Origin: Rubrivivax albus
GTDB lineage: Bacteria; Pseudomonadota; Gammaproteobacteria; Burkholderiales; Burkholderiaceae_C
Direction: 5' to 3'
Length of the DNA: 64,000 bases
NCBI RefSeq assembly: GCF_004016515.1
Contig: NZ_SACT01000006.1
Span: 1-64,000 of the forward strand
The position numbers and the translations under genes were made by a program. Of the stretch, positions 1 through 8,163 are shown piece after piece. The notes under the pieces were generated by a model. It saw only the letters and a program-made list of their open reading frames with translations, made no database searches and was not told the origin of the DNA. How positions within the stretch are numbered: position 1 is the stretch's first letter; each line of letters starts with the position of its first letter.

Positions 1-107
1 GCGAGGTAAAGGAGGAGGCAAGCGCCCTGCGCGAGCCGGGGGACAGGAGCGCCAGGCCAGACCCGCCCTCCGTGGCCCGCGCCAATGCAAACGGACAAAG
101 GTCCAAC

Positions 108-131
108 GTCCGCTCCGGGTCGATAGCGGAC
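108..131. repeat. Inverted repeat upstream of the UxaA-family gene
   Basis: GTCCGCT and AGCGGAC are perfect 7-bp arms around a 10-bp spacer. The 160 bp before the first gene otherwise show no coding sequence. The core CCGCTCCGGGTCGA at 110-123 recurs on the minus strand at 41253-41266 with partly similar flanks, including CCCAAT about 20 bp downstream, so this may be a dispersed intergenic repeat rather than an operator. Confidence 0.4.
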
Positions 132-160
132 ACCACCACTGGCCCAATCGAAGTCACACG

Positions 161-1687
161 ATGACCTCCCCCACCATCCGCATCCACCCAACCGACAACG
201 TCGTCATCGCCCGCCGGCAACTACTCCCCGGCACGGTGCTGGAGAGCGAAGGGATCACGGTGTCGGCCCTGGTCCCGCCAGGCCACAAGGTGTCCACGCG
301 GGCCATCGCCGTGGGCGAACCCGTGCTGCGCTACGGCCAGGTCATCGGCGCAGCCACTGCAACCATTGCCCCTGGCCAGCACGTGCACGTGCACAACCTG
401 GCCTTCAGCGCCTTCGAGCGCAGCCACGAACCCGGCGTGGACGCGCGGCCCACGGCCTACGTGGACAGCCCCGCCACCTTCGACGGCATCGTCCGCGATG
501 AACCTTGGCGCAAGGGCCGCATTGCCACCCGCAACTACATCGGCATCCTCACCAGCGTGAACTGCTCGGCCACGGTGGCGCGTGGCATCGCCGACCACTT
601 CCGCGGCGATGCGCTCGCGGACGTCCCCAACGTGGACGGCGTCGTCGCGCTCACGCACGGCATGGGCTGCGCCACCGCGGCCGACGGCGAGGAACTGCAG
701 GTGCTGCGGCGCACGCTGGGCGGCTATGCGCGCCACCCCAACTTCGCCGCCGTGCTCATCGTCGGCCTGGGTTGCGAGACCAACCAGATCCAGGGGCTGG
801 TGGCGCAGGAAGGCTTGGCCGAAGGCGCCAACCTCGCCACCTTCAGCATCCAGGACAGCGGCGGCACGGCGAAGACCGTGGCCCGCGGCGTGGATCTCGT
901 GAAGTCGATGCTGCCGGCGGCCAACCGCGTCACGCGCCAGCCTGTGCCTGCCAGCCACCTCACCGTGGGCCTGCAGTGCGGCGGCAGCGACGGCTACTCC
1001 GGCATCAGCGCCAACCCCGCCTTGGGCGCCGCGGTGGATCGCCTGGTGCGTCACGGCGGCACCGCCATCCTGTCGGAGACGCCGGAGATCTACGGCGGCG
1101 AACACCTGCTGACGCGGCGCGCCGTGTCGCCGGCCGTGGCCGACAAGCTCATCGCCCGCATCCGCTGGTGGGAGGCCTACACCGCGCGCAACGGCATGCA
1201 GATGGACAACAACCCCTCGGCCGGCAACAAGGCCGGCGGGCTGACCACCATCCTGGAAAAGAGCCTGGGCGCCATCGCCAAGGGCGGCACCACCGCGCTG
1301 GTGGACGTGCTGGAGTTCGCCATGCCGGCCACCGCGCGCGGCTTCGTCTTCATGGACACGCCCGGTTACGACCCGGTATCGGCCACCGGCCAGGTGGCCG
1401 GCGGCGCGAACCTGATCTGCTTCACCACCGGCCGCGGATCGGCCTACGGCTGCGCGCCCTCGCCATCGCTCAAGCTCAGCACCAACACCGCGCTGTGGCA
1501 GCGCCAGCAGGACGACATCGACATCGACTGCGGCGGCATCGTCGACGGGCTGGAGACGGTGGACGAAGCCGGCGAGCGCATCTTCCGGCTGATGCTGGAC
1601 ACCGCCTCTGGCCGGCGCACGAAGAGCGAGACGCACGGCTACGGGCAGAACGAGTTCGTGCCCTGGCAGCTCGGCGCCGTGATGTGA
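161..1687 (+). CDS. UxaA-family altronate dehydratase-like hydro-lyase
   Basis: A 508-residue protein of the UxaA/GarD dehydratase family, iron-dependent cytoplasmic enzymes that dehydrate sugar acids such as D-altronate or D-galactarate. It has the full two-part architecture: an N-terminal SAF-like domain (about residues 1-95, rich in 'GTVLESEGITV' and 'PAGQHVH'-type strands) and the large catalytic region. Family motifs visible include RNYIGIL, THGMGC, GLGCETNQ, LQCGGSDGYSG and MDNNPSAGNKAGG. Conserved cysteines in the GLGCE and LQCGGSD motifs are candidate metal ligands. No Shine-Dalgarno is obvious before the ATG. No sugar-acid reductase or kinase is nearby, so the substrate cannot be read from context. 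Confidence 0.85.
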   Translation: MTSPTIRIHPTDNVVIARRQLLPGTVLESEGITVSALVPPGHKVSTRAIAVGEPVLRYGQVIGAATATIAPGQHVHVHNLAFSAFERSHEPGVDARPTAYVDSPATFDGIVRDEPWRKGRIATRNYIGILTSVNCSATVARGIADHFRGDALADVPNVDGVVALTHGMGCATAADGEELQVLRRTLGGYARHPNFAAVLIVGLGCETNQIQGLVAQEGLAEGANLATFSIQDSGGTAKTVARGVDLVKSMLPAANRVTRQPVPASHLTVGLQCGGSDGYSGISANPALGAAVDRLVRHGGTAILSETPEIYGGEHLLTRRAVSPAVADKLIARIRWWEAYTARNGMQMDNNPSAGNKAGGLTTILEKSLGAIAKGGTTALVDVLEFAMPATARGFVFMDTPGYDPVSATGQVAGGANLICFTTGRGSAYGCAPSPSLKLSTNTALWQRQQDDIDIDCGGIVDGLETVDEAGERIFRLMLDTASGRRTKSETHGYGQNEFVPWQLGAVM

Positions 1688-1715
1688 GCCGCCGGGCGGG
1701 GCATACTCGCCGCCG

Positions 1716-2336
1716 ATGACGCCGCCGCCCGACGAGTGGTCCCAGCGCAGCCAGGCCCTGGCCGAGGCGCTCGCACGCACGGCGCTGGGCGACCGCGCCG
1801 CGTTCCGCCGCCTGTACGACGCCTCGCGTGCGCATCTGTTCGCTGTCATCCTGCGTATCCAGCCCGACCGCAGCCGGGCTGAGGACGTGCTGCAGGAGGT
1901 GTACGTCAACGTCTGGCGCGCGGCGTCCAGCTTCGATGCCGCCAAGGCACAGCCGCTGACGTGGCTGACCGCCATCGCCCGCAACCGCGCCATCGACAGC
2001 CTGCGGCGGGCGCAGACGGCCCCTGCCACCGTGAGCCTGAGCCCGGACGACGACGAAGACCAGCCCATGCGCGACATCGCCAGCACCGACGACGAGCCCC
2101 TGCAGCTGCTGCAGCGCGCCGGGCAGGCGCGTGCCGTGACCGGCTGCATCGGTGAGCTCACGGCGCCGCAGCAGCAGAGCCTGGCGCTGGCTTTTTATCA
2201 AGGCCTGTCGCATGCCGAGGTGGCCGAGCAGATGGCGCAGCCGCTGGGCACGGTCAAGAGCTGGGTGCGGCGGGCGCTGATCGCGCTCAAGGATTGCCTG
2301 GACCGCGCAGGCGTGGCGTCCTCGGAGGAAGGCTGA
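1716..2336 (+). CDS. ECF-type RNA polymerase sigma factor
   Basis: A 206-residue ECF sigma factor. Region 2 spans about residues 25-100 (AFRRLYDASR, then EDVLQEVYVNVWR and the TWLTAIARNRAID helix that contacts the -10). Region 4 is near residues 145-195 (QGLSHAEVAEQM followed by GTVKSWVRRAL, the -35 helix-turn-helix). It lacks region 3, as ECF factors do. The stop is followed after one base by the anti-sigma start, the classical sigma/anti-sigma pairing. The likely target is the DUF4331 gene two genes downstream, by proximity only. Confidence 0.92.
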   Translation: MTPPPDEWSQRSQALAEALARTALGDRAAFRRLYDASRAHLFAVILRIQPDRSRAEDVLQEVYVNVWRAASSFDAAKAQPLTWLTAIARNRAIDSLRRAQTAPATVSLSPDDDEDQPMRDIASTDDEPLQLLQRAGQARAVTGCIGELTAPQQQSLALAFYQGLSHAEVAEQMAQPLGTVKSWVRRALIALKDCLDRAGVASSEEG

Positions 2337-2337
2337 C

Positions 2338-3048
2338 ATGGACTACAGCCGCCCCGCCCTCGCCGACCGCCTGGCCGCCGCCTACGTGCTGGGCACGCTG
2401 CGTGGCCCGGCACGTCGGCGCTTCGAGGCCCTGCTGCCGGCGCACCCGGCGCTGCGTACCGCGGTGACCGCCTGGCAGGGTCGGCTGGTGCCGCTGAGCA
2501 CGTCGGTCGCGCCGGTGGAGCCGCCGGCCGCCGCCTGGGCCGGCATCGAGGCCACGCTGTTCGGCACCGGCACCGGCAACGCCACCGCCACCGCAACCCC
2601 ACCGACGCCCTGGTGGCAGCGGCTGGCGCTCTGGCGCGGCATTGCCGGGCTGAGCACCGCCGCGGCGGTGGCACTGACCGTGGTGTCGGTGCAGACGCCG
2701 CCGCCTCAGGCGCCGGTGCTGATCGTCATGGGCGCCAGCGACGACGCCGCCCGGGCCATGAACGCCAGCTTCGTGGCCAGCGTCAGCGCCGACGGCCGTG
2801 CCCTGGTGCTGCGGCCGGTGGGCGCCGTGCAGGTCGCTCCCGACCGGGCGCTGGAGCTCTGGGCCGTGCCGCCCGACGGTGCCCCACGCTCGCTGGGGTT
2901 GGTGCGCGCCGATGCCTCGACCACGCTGATCCGCACCCAGTTGCTGCGCGACACGGCGGCGTTCGCCGTCAGTGTCGAACCGCCGGGTGGCTCGCCCACC
3001 GGCGCGCCCACCGGGCCCATCGTCTCGGTCGGCAAGCTCGAAATCTGA
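2338..3048 (+). CDS. RskA-type membrane anti-sigma factor
   Basis: A 236-residue single-pass membrane protein paired with the preceding ECF sigma factor. The N-terminal 90 residues form the sigma-binding region (LADRLAAAYVLGTLRGPARRRF), one membrane segment lies near residues 100-120, and the periplasmic part matches the RskA C-terminal domain (LELWAVPPDGAPRSLG). Such proteins hold the sigma factor at the inner membrane until proteolysis releases it. The N-terminus has no HxxxCxxC zinc motif, so it is not a ZAS-type anti-sigma. The inducing signal is unknown. Confidence 0.88.
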   Translation: MDYSRPALADRLAAAYVLGTLRGPARRRFEALLPAHPALRTAVTAWQGRLVPLSTSVAPVEPPAAAWAGIEATLFGTGTGNATATATPPTPWWQRLALWRGIAGLSTAAAVALTVVSVQTPPPQAPVLIVMGASDDAARAMNASFVASVSADGRALVLRPVGAVQVAPDRALELWAVPPDGAPRSLGLVRADASTTLIRTQLLRDTAAFAVSVEPPGGSPTGAPTGPIVSVGKLEI

Positions 3049-3159
3049 GCGGCACCGCATCCGCGCGCATCCGGTCAGGCTCAGGCTGCGTAAAGGTCTC
3101 CCGATGCCCGATGCATCCCCGCCGGCTGTTGGCCGCGCGGGCACTGCCAGGAGACCACC

Positions 3160-4692
3160 ATGCCTTCCCTCTACCGTCTGGCCCCGCTGGCGCTGGCCGC
3201 CGCAGCCACACTCGCCGCCGCGTCCAGCCACCGCGAGGCGCCGTTCATCACCACGGCGCCCAAGGTCGACGCCAGCGACTTCTACGTGTTCCGCAGCTAC
3301 GAGAGCGGCCGCGACGGCTACGTGACGCTGATCGCCAACTACCTGCCGCTGCAGGACGCCTATGGTGGCCCCAACTACTTCTCGCTCGACCCGAACGCGC
3401 TCTACGAGATCCACGTCGACCACGACGGCGACGCGAAGGAGGACCTGAGCTTCCAGTTCCGCGTGAAGAACCGCCTGGCCAACGACGGGGCCGGCGTCAG
3501 CCTGAACATCGGCGGCAAGCCGGTGGCCATCCCGCTGATCCAGGCCGGCAAGGTGAGCCAGCCGCGCGACCCCAACCTGCAGCTCGGCGAGAGCTTCAGC
3601 GTCACCCTGGTCAAGGGTGGCCGGCGCCAGGCCACTGGCCAGCCGCTGACGGCGGTCGACGGCGGCAGCACCGAGTTCGCCAAGCCGGTGGACAACATCG
3701 GCACCAAGACCATCCCCGACTACGCCGCCTACGCGGCCCGCCACGTGCACGAGGTGAAGATCCCGGGCTGCAGCCGGAACGCCCGCGTCTTCGTGGGCCA
3801 GCGGCAGGACCCGTTCGCGGTCAACCTCGGCGCCATCTTCGACCTCGTCAACGCACCGCTGGAGGTGATCACCAACCCGGCGCTGATCAACGTCGCGCCC
3901 AACACCATCGACGGCAAGAGCGTGACCACGCTGGCCCTGGAGGTGCACACCGACTGCCTGCTCAAGCCCGGCAGCGGCGACCCGGTGATCGGTGGCTGGA
4001 CCACCGCCAGCCTGCGCCAGGCGCGCCTGCTCGACGGCAAGCCCGCATCGGGCCACCAGACGAGCGAAAAGGTCGGTGGCGCCTGGGTGCAGGTCTCGCG
4101 CCTGGGCATGCCCCTGGTCAACGAGTTGGTCATCGGCCTGAAGGACAAGGACCGCTTCAACGCCGCCAAACCGGCCGACGATGGCCAGTTCGCCGACTAC
4201 GTGACCAACCCGACGCTGCCCGCCCTGCTGGAGATCGCGCTGAACATCCCCGGCACCGCGCCGACGAACTTCCCGCGCACCGACCTCGTCACCACCTTCC
4301 TCACCGGCCTCCCGGGCGTGAACCAGCCGATGAACGTCGTCGCCTCGGAGATGCTGCGGCTGAACGCGTCGATCGCACCGGTGCCCTTTGCCAGCCAGAA
4401 CCGGCTGGGCATCGTCGGCAGCCTGCTGGCGGGCCAGAACGACTTCGCCGGCTTCCCCAACGGCCGGCGGCCCAAGGACGACGTGGTCGACATCTCGCTG
4501 GTGGCGGTGATGGGTGGCCTGTGCGTGGCCAACGGCGACACCAACGCGCTGGGCCTGGGGGCCGACTGCAAGCCGTCCGCCGCACCGCTGGGGGCCACCG
4601 CCTTCAGCCTGCACGATGCCGTGGACCAGGCCGTGGTACCGCTGCTGCCGGGCTTCCCGTACCTGAACACGCCGCGGCCGGGCGCGCAGTGA
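3160..4692 (+). CDS. DUF4331 family secreted protein
   Basis: A 510-residue protein with an N-terminal signal peptide (about residues 1-22, ending in an Ala-rich stretch) followed by the DUF4331 signature SHREAPFITTAPKVDASDFY. The body repeats DUF4331 traits such as YEIHVDHDGDAKEDL, GNINP-like loops and the FLTGLPGVNQP segment. The biochemical function of the family is not established. The start has a good ribosome site (CAGGAG) 9 bp upstream. A 111-bp gap separates it from the anti-sigma gene, room for an ECF-dependent promoter, and the lipoprotein gene follows after 14 bp. Confidence 0.85.
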   Translation: MPSLYRLAPLALAAAATLAAASSHREAPFITTAPKVDASDFYVFRSYESGRDGYVTLIANYLPLQDAYGGPNYFSLDPNALYEIHVDHDGDAKEDLSFQFRVKNRLANDGAGVSLNIGGKPVAIPLIQAGKVSQPRDPNLQLGESFSVTLVKGGRRQATGQPLTAVDGGSTEFAKPVDNIGTKTIPDYAAYAARHVHEVKIPGCSRNARVFVGQRQDPFAVNLGAIFDLVNAPLEVITNPALINVAPNTIDGKSVTTLALEVHTDCLLKPGSGDPVIGGWTTASLRQARLLDGKPASGHQTSEKVGGAWVQVSRLGMPLVNELVIGLKDKDRFNAAKPADDGQFADYVTNPTLPALLEIALNIPGTAPTNFPRTDLVTTFLTGLPGVNQPMNVVASEMLRLNASIAPVPFASQNRLGIVGSLLAGQNDFAGFPNGRRPKDDVVDISLVAVMGGLCVANGDTNALGLGADCKPSAAPLGATAFSLHDAVDQAVVPLLPGFPYLNTPRPGAQ

Positions 4693-4706
4693 GGAGGACC
4701 CCAGAC

Positions 4707-4949
4707 ATGCGCATCCTTGCCTTTGCCCTGCTGAGCGCGGTGCTGACCGTCGTGGCCGGCTGCGGCGGCCACGACGATGGCCCGGCGACGCCGCCTGCCG
4801 CAGGCACGGTGCCGCCGAGCGCGCTCGCCTCGCCCGCGGCCTACACCGCCTTCGTGGGCCAGTTGCCGGCCGACGACATGGCCGAGCCACTGGACCTGGA
4901 AGGCGTCACGCCGCCGGTGTCGGACACCGACGAGCCCGAGGACGTCTGA
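4707..4949 (+). CDS. Small lipoprotein downstream of DUF4331
   Basis: An 80-residue protein with a lipoprotein signal: MRILAFALLSAVLTVVAGCG, where Cys19 would be lipidated. The mature part is short, Pro/Asp/Glu-rich and acidic (ends in DTDEPEDV), with no recognised domain. The start is chosen for the GGAGGA ribosome site at 4691-4697 and the intact signal peptide. It sits 14 bp after the DUF4331 stop, so it is probably co-transcribed and co-localised in the envelope with that protein. Function unknown. Confidence 0.75.
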   Translation: MRILAFALLSAVLTVVAGCGGHDDGPATPPAAGTVPPSALASPAAYTAFVGQLPADDMAEPLDLEGVTPPVSDTDEPEDV

Positions 4950-5055
4950 GGACGCCGCGCTGGCAGCGGGTGGTCGCGCATTGGCGCGGCCGCCTGCGCC
5001 GGCGCGCGCGGCCGCTATGCTGCGCTCCCGCCAAACAACACCCACAGGAGCGCCC

Positions 5056-5421
5056 ATGGATCTCGATCCCCCAGGCCTGGCCACCCGCCGAACCGTGCTC
5101 GGCGATGCCTATGTCGACCAGGCCCTGGCCAAGGCCACGCCATTCACCGAACCGCTGCAGGAACTGGTGACGCGCCACGCCTGGGGCAACACCTGGCAGC
5201 GCGACGGCATCGACCTGCGCACGCGCAGCATCGTCACCGTGAGCATGCTGGTGGCGCTGGGCCGCATGCACGAGTTGAAGATCCACGTGCGCGGTGCGCT
5301 GAACAACGGCGTCACGCCGGCGGAACTGCAGGAGATCTTCCTGCATGCCAGCGTCTACTGCGGCTTCCCGGCGGCGGTGGACGCGTTCCGCAATGCGGCC
5401 GAGGTGATCGAATCCGCCTGA
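5056..5421 (+). CDS. Carboxymuconolactone decarboxylase family protein
   Basis: A 121-residue single-domain protein of the CMD/AhpD fold. Typical elements are DLRTRSIVTVSMLVALGRMHELKIHVRGA and the helix GVTPAELQEIFLHASVYCGFPAAVDAF, which resembles 4-carboxymuconolactone decarboxylase (PcaC) more than AhpD because there is no CxxC. The ribosome site AGGAG sits 8 bp before ATG 5056. It stands alone next to the kynurenine block, so a role in aromatic-acid turnover is possible but not demonstrated. Confidence 0.85.
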   Translation: MDLDPPGLATRRTVLGDAYVDQALAKATPFTEPLQELVTRHAWGNTWQRDGIDLRTRSIVTVSMLVALGRMHELKIHVRGALNNGVTPAELQEIFLHASVYCGFPAAVDAFRNAAEVIESA

Positions 5422-5438
5422 GCGCCGCGGGCCAACCC

Positions 5439-5843
5439 TCAGGAAGCCGGCCGCACGGCCGTGACCTCGATCTCGACCTTGGCCCGGTCCTCGATCAGGT
5501 CGGCCACCTGCACCGCCGTCATCGCCACGCCGTACTCGCGGCCCAGCACCTCGCGGTAGACGGCGCCGATCTCGCGGCCGCGGGCCAGGTACTCCCGCTT
5601 GTCCACCAGGTACCAGGTCATGCGCACCATGTGTTCCGGCCCGCAGCCAGCCTCGGCCAGCAGCGCGCGAACGTTCAGCAGCGCCTGGCGCACCTGGTCC
5701 ACCAGGTCGTCGCTGTCGAACTGCGCCTGCGCGTTCCAGCCGATCTGCCCGGCCAGCACCACCCACTGGCCACTGGCGGCCACGCCGTTGGCATAGCCCT
5801 TGGGCATGGCCCAGCCTTCGGGTTGCAGCACCTGCTTCATCAT
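5439..5843 (-). CDS. RidA family protein (enamine/imine deaminase-like)
   Basis: A 134-residue RidA/YjgF-family protein. RidA members hydrolyse reactive enamine/imine intermediates, and relatives act as 2-aminomuconate deaminases. Diagnostic segments are YANGVAASGQWVVLAGQIGW near residues 18-37, the RMTWYLVD strand and the C-terminal AKVEIEVTAV strand. The start codon overlaps the stop of the upstream CoA ligase (ATGA, 5840-5843), so the two are translationally coupled. Context suggests a role in removing an imine or enamine formed during anthranilate breakdown; this is inference. Confidence 0.88.
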   Translation of the reverse strand: MMKQVLQPEGWAMPKGYANGVAASGQWVVLAGQIGWNAQAQFDSDDLVDQVRQALLNVRALLAEAGCGPEHMVRMTWYLVDKREYLARGREIGAVYREVLGREYGVAMTAVQVADLIEDRAKVEIEVTAVRPAS

Positions 5844-7438
5844 GCCTCCGTGCGCAGCCGAAAGCGCTGCAGCTTGCCGGTTTCGGTGCGCGGCAGCGTG
5901 GTGCGGAACTCCACGGCACGCGGGTACTTGTAGGGCGCGATGGTCTGCTTGACGAAGTCCTGCAGTGCCTTGGCCAGGACCTCGTCACCCGTGTGGCCAG
6001 GCTTGAGCACCACGAAGGCTTTCACGATCTGCCCGCGCTCCGGGTCGGCCACGCCGACCACGCCGCACTCGGCCACCGCCGGGTGCAGCAGCAGCGCACC
6101 CTCCACCTCCGGCCCGGCAATGTTGTAGCCGCCGGAGATGATCATGTCGTCGGTGCGCGCCTGGTAGACGTAGTGCCCCGCCTCGTCGACGAGGTAGGCA
6201 TCGCCGGTGAGGTTCCAGCCGTGCTGCACGTAGGTGGCCTGGCGCTCGTCGGCCAGGTACTTGCAGCCGGTGGGACCCTTCACCGCCAGCCGGCCCACCC
6301 GGCCCGGCGGCAGTTCGCGCCCGTCGTCGTCCAGGATGGCCGCGCGGTAGCCCGGCACCGGCACACCGGTGGCGCCGGGGCGCGCTTGGGCCTCATCGGC
6401 ACTGATGAAGATGTGCAGCATCTCGGTGCTGCCGATGCCGTCGATGATCTCGATGCCCGTGGTCTGCTTCCACAGCGCCCGCGTGGCCGCCGGCAGCGCC
6501 TCGCCGGCCGAGACGCACTTGCGCAGCGACGACAGGTCGTGCTGCGCCGCCGTGGCGGCCATGGCACGGTAGCTGGTGGGTGCGGTGAAACAGACGGTGG
6601 CGCGCCACTGCGCGATGGCGGCGGGCAGCACGTCGGGCGTGGCCTTTTCCAGCAGCACCGTGCTCGCGCCGACCGACAGCGGGAACAGCAGCAGGCCCCC
6701 CAGGCCGAAGGTGAAGGCCAGCGGCGGGCTGCCGATGAACACGTCGTCGGCTACCGGCCGCAGCACGTGCGGCGGCCAGCAGGCGCAGGCGGCCAGGATG
6801 TCGCGGTGCGTGTGCATCGTGCCCTTGGGCACGCCGGTGGTGCCGGACGTGAAGGCCATCAGCGCGATGTCCTCGGCTTCGGTGGGCACGGCGTCGAAAC
6901 TCGCCGGCTTGCCGGCCATGGCGGCTTCCAGCGCGCCGCCCATGTAGTCCAGGCGCTGCGTCAGCGTCGGGCAGTTCGCCTTTGCGGTGTCCAGCTCCGC
7001 CGCCAGCCGGCTGTCGCACAGGGCGTGGCTGATCTGCGCCTTGTCGACGATGGCCTGCAGTTCGCGTGCGCGCAGCAGCGGCATCGTGCCCACCGCGATG
7101 CCGCCAGCCTTGAACACGGCAAGGAAGCAGGCCGCCAGCATCGGCGTGTTGGCGCCACGCAGCAGCACGCGGTTGCCAGGCACCAGGCCCATGTCGTCCA
7201 CCAGCACGCGCGCGATGCGGTTGGCCTGGGCCTGCATCTCGGCGTAGGTCCAGCGCACGCCGGTGCCCAGCACGGCTGGGCGGTCGCCGTCGCCCTCGGC
7301 CACGCGACGGTCCAGCAGCGCGGCCGTGGTGTTGAGCAGCGGCGGGAACTGCAGTTCCGGCAGCTCGAAGATCAGCTCCGGCATCAGCGCCGGCGGCGGC
7401 AGCCGGTCGCGGGCGAAGGTGTCGACGTGGGCGGTCAT
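5840..7438 (-). CDS. Aryl-CoA ligase, probably 2-aminobenzoate-CoA ligase
   Basis: A 532-residue ANL-superfamily acyl/aryl-CoA synthetase. The adenylation P-loop is TSGTTGVPKGTMH, the hinge region is ARTDDMIISGGYNI, and the C-terminal catalytic lysine is in the TGKLQRF motif. ATG 7438 is chosen over an upstream in-frame start at 7507 because GAGGAG precedes it and the longer form would cross the divergent promoter palindrome. Divergence from kynBUA, whose product is anthranilate, makes 2-aminobenzoate the likeliest substrate; benzoate-type acids are the alternative. No 2-aminobenzoyl-CoA monooxygenase/reductase is in the window. Confidence 0.82.
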   Translation of the reverse strand: MTAHVDTFARDRLPPPALMPELIFELPELQFPPLLNTTAALLDRRVAEGDGDRPAVLGTGVRWTYAEMQAQANRIARVLVDDMGLVPGNRVLLRGANTPMLAACFLAVFKAGGIAVGTMPLLRARELQAIVDKAQISHALCDSRLAAELDTAKANCPTLTQRLDYMGGALEAAMAGKPASFDAVPTEAEDIALMAFTSGTTGVPKGTMHTHRDILAACACWPPHVLRPVADDVFIGSPPLAFTFGLGGLLLFPLSVGASTVLLEKATPDVLPAAIAQWRATVCFTAPTSYRAMAATAAQHDLSSLRKCVSAGEALPAATRALWKQTTGIEIIDGIGSTEMLHIFISADEAQARPGATGVPVPGYRAAILDDDGRELPPGRVGRLAVKGPTGCKYLADERQATYVQHGWNLTGDAYLVDEAGHYVYQARTDDMIISGGYNIAGPEVEGALLLHPAVAECGVVGVADPERGQIVKAFVVLKPGHTGDEVLAKALQDFVKQTIAPYKYPRAVEFRTTLPRTETGKLQRFRLRTEA

Positions 7439-7478
7439 GCGGCCAGGCTCCTCGTTGAGCGGCGTTCCGATGCAGGTC

Positions 7479-7511
7479 ATTCTTGGCCTGAATACTTTAG
7501 TTGTCAACTAA
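7479..7511. promoter_or_regulatory. Palindromic operator with back-to-back promoters, ligase/kynB
   Basis: TTAGTTGTCAACTAA at 7497-7511 is a perfect 15-bp palindrome. On the minus strand it contains a consensus -35 TTGACA (7507-7502) followed after 17 bp by AAGAAT (7484-7479), serving the CoA ligase. On the plus strand TTGTCA (7501-7506) is followed after 17 bp by TACCAT (7524-7529), serving kynB. A dimeric repressor bound here would silence both directions. The shape resembles MarR-type sites, but no regulator gene adjoins. Confidence 0.65.
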
Positions 7512-7536
7512 TTCGGCGCTCGCTACCATGCACGCC

Positions 7537-8163
7537 ATGGCCACGCTCTGGGACATCTCGCCGCCGGTGCATGCAGGTTCGCCGGTGTTCCCCGGCGATG
7601 CCGCGTTCCAGCTGCGCTGGTCGTGGACGATGGGCGCCGACTGCCCCGTCAACGTCAGCACGCTGACCTTGTCGCCCCACACCGGCGCGCATGCCGACGC
7701 CCCGCTGCACTACGACCCGGCGGGGGCGGCCATCGGCACGCTGCCGCTGGAACCTTTCCTGGGCCGCTGCCGCGTGATCCACGCCATCGACTGCGGCCCG
7801 CTGGTGCGCTGGGAACACCTGGCCCATGCGCTGGACGACCTGCCGCCGCGTGTGCTCGTGCGCACCTACCGGCAGGCCCCGGTCGACCGCTGGGACCCGG
7901 CGCTGGCCGGCTACGCGCCCGACACCGTCGAGCGCCTGGCCGACCTGGGCGTGACGCTGGTGGGCATCGACACCGCCAGCATCGACCCGGCCGACAGCAA
8001 GACGCTGGACAGCCACCAGGTCATCCGCCGCCGCGGCCTGCGCGTGCTGGAGAACCTGGTGCTCGACGGCGTGCCCGAGGGCGACTACGAACTCATTGCC
8101 CTGCCGCTGAAGCTGGCCACCGCCGATGCCAGCCCGGTGCGTGCGGTGCTCAGGGAGCTTTGA
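7537..8163 (+). CDS. kynB: Kynurenine formamidase (arylformamidase)
   Basis: A 208-residue metal-dependent hydrolase converting N-formylkynurenine to kynurenine and formate. The N-terminus LWDISPPV and the zinc-binding [12 protein letters not shown] (HxxxHxD) are characteristic of KynB, as are [18 protein letters not shown] and the C-terminal [21 protein letters not shown] 7537 fits the usual N-terminus; ATG 7528 is nine bases upstream in frame. The predicted -10 overlaps 7524-7529, so the message could be leaderless or nearly so. The stop overlaps the kynU start by one base (TGATG). Confidence 0.93.
   Translation: MATLWDISPPVHAGSPVFPGDAAFQLRWSWTMGADCPVNVSTLTLSPHTGAHADAPLHYDPAGAAIGTLPLEPFLGRCRVIHAIDCGPLVRWEHLAHALDDLPPRVLVRTYRQAPVDRWDPALAGYAPDTVERLADLGVTLVGIDTASIDPADSKTLDSHQVIRRRGLRVLENLVLDGVPEGDYELIALPLKLATADASPVRAVLREL

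Noticed and set aside
221..2161. Long minus-strand reading frame opposite the UxaA and sigma genes
   Set aside because: Arg/Gly/Ala-rich shadow of GC-rich plus-strand genes with clear domains; no motif of its own.
2287..4890. 867-codon minus-strand reading frame
   Set aside because: Antisense to anti-sigma, DUF4331 and lipoprotein genes; composition is that of a shadow frame.
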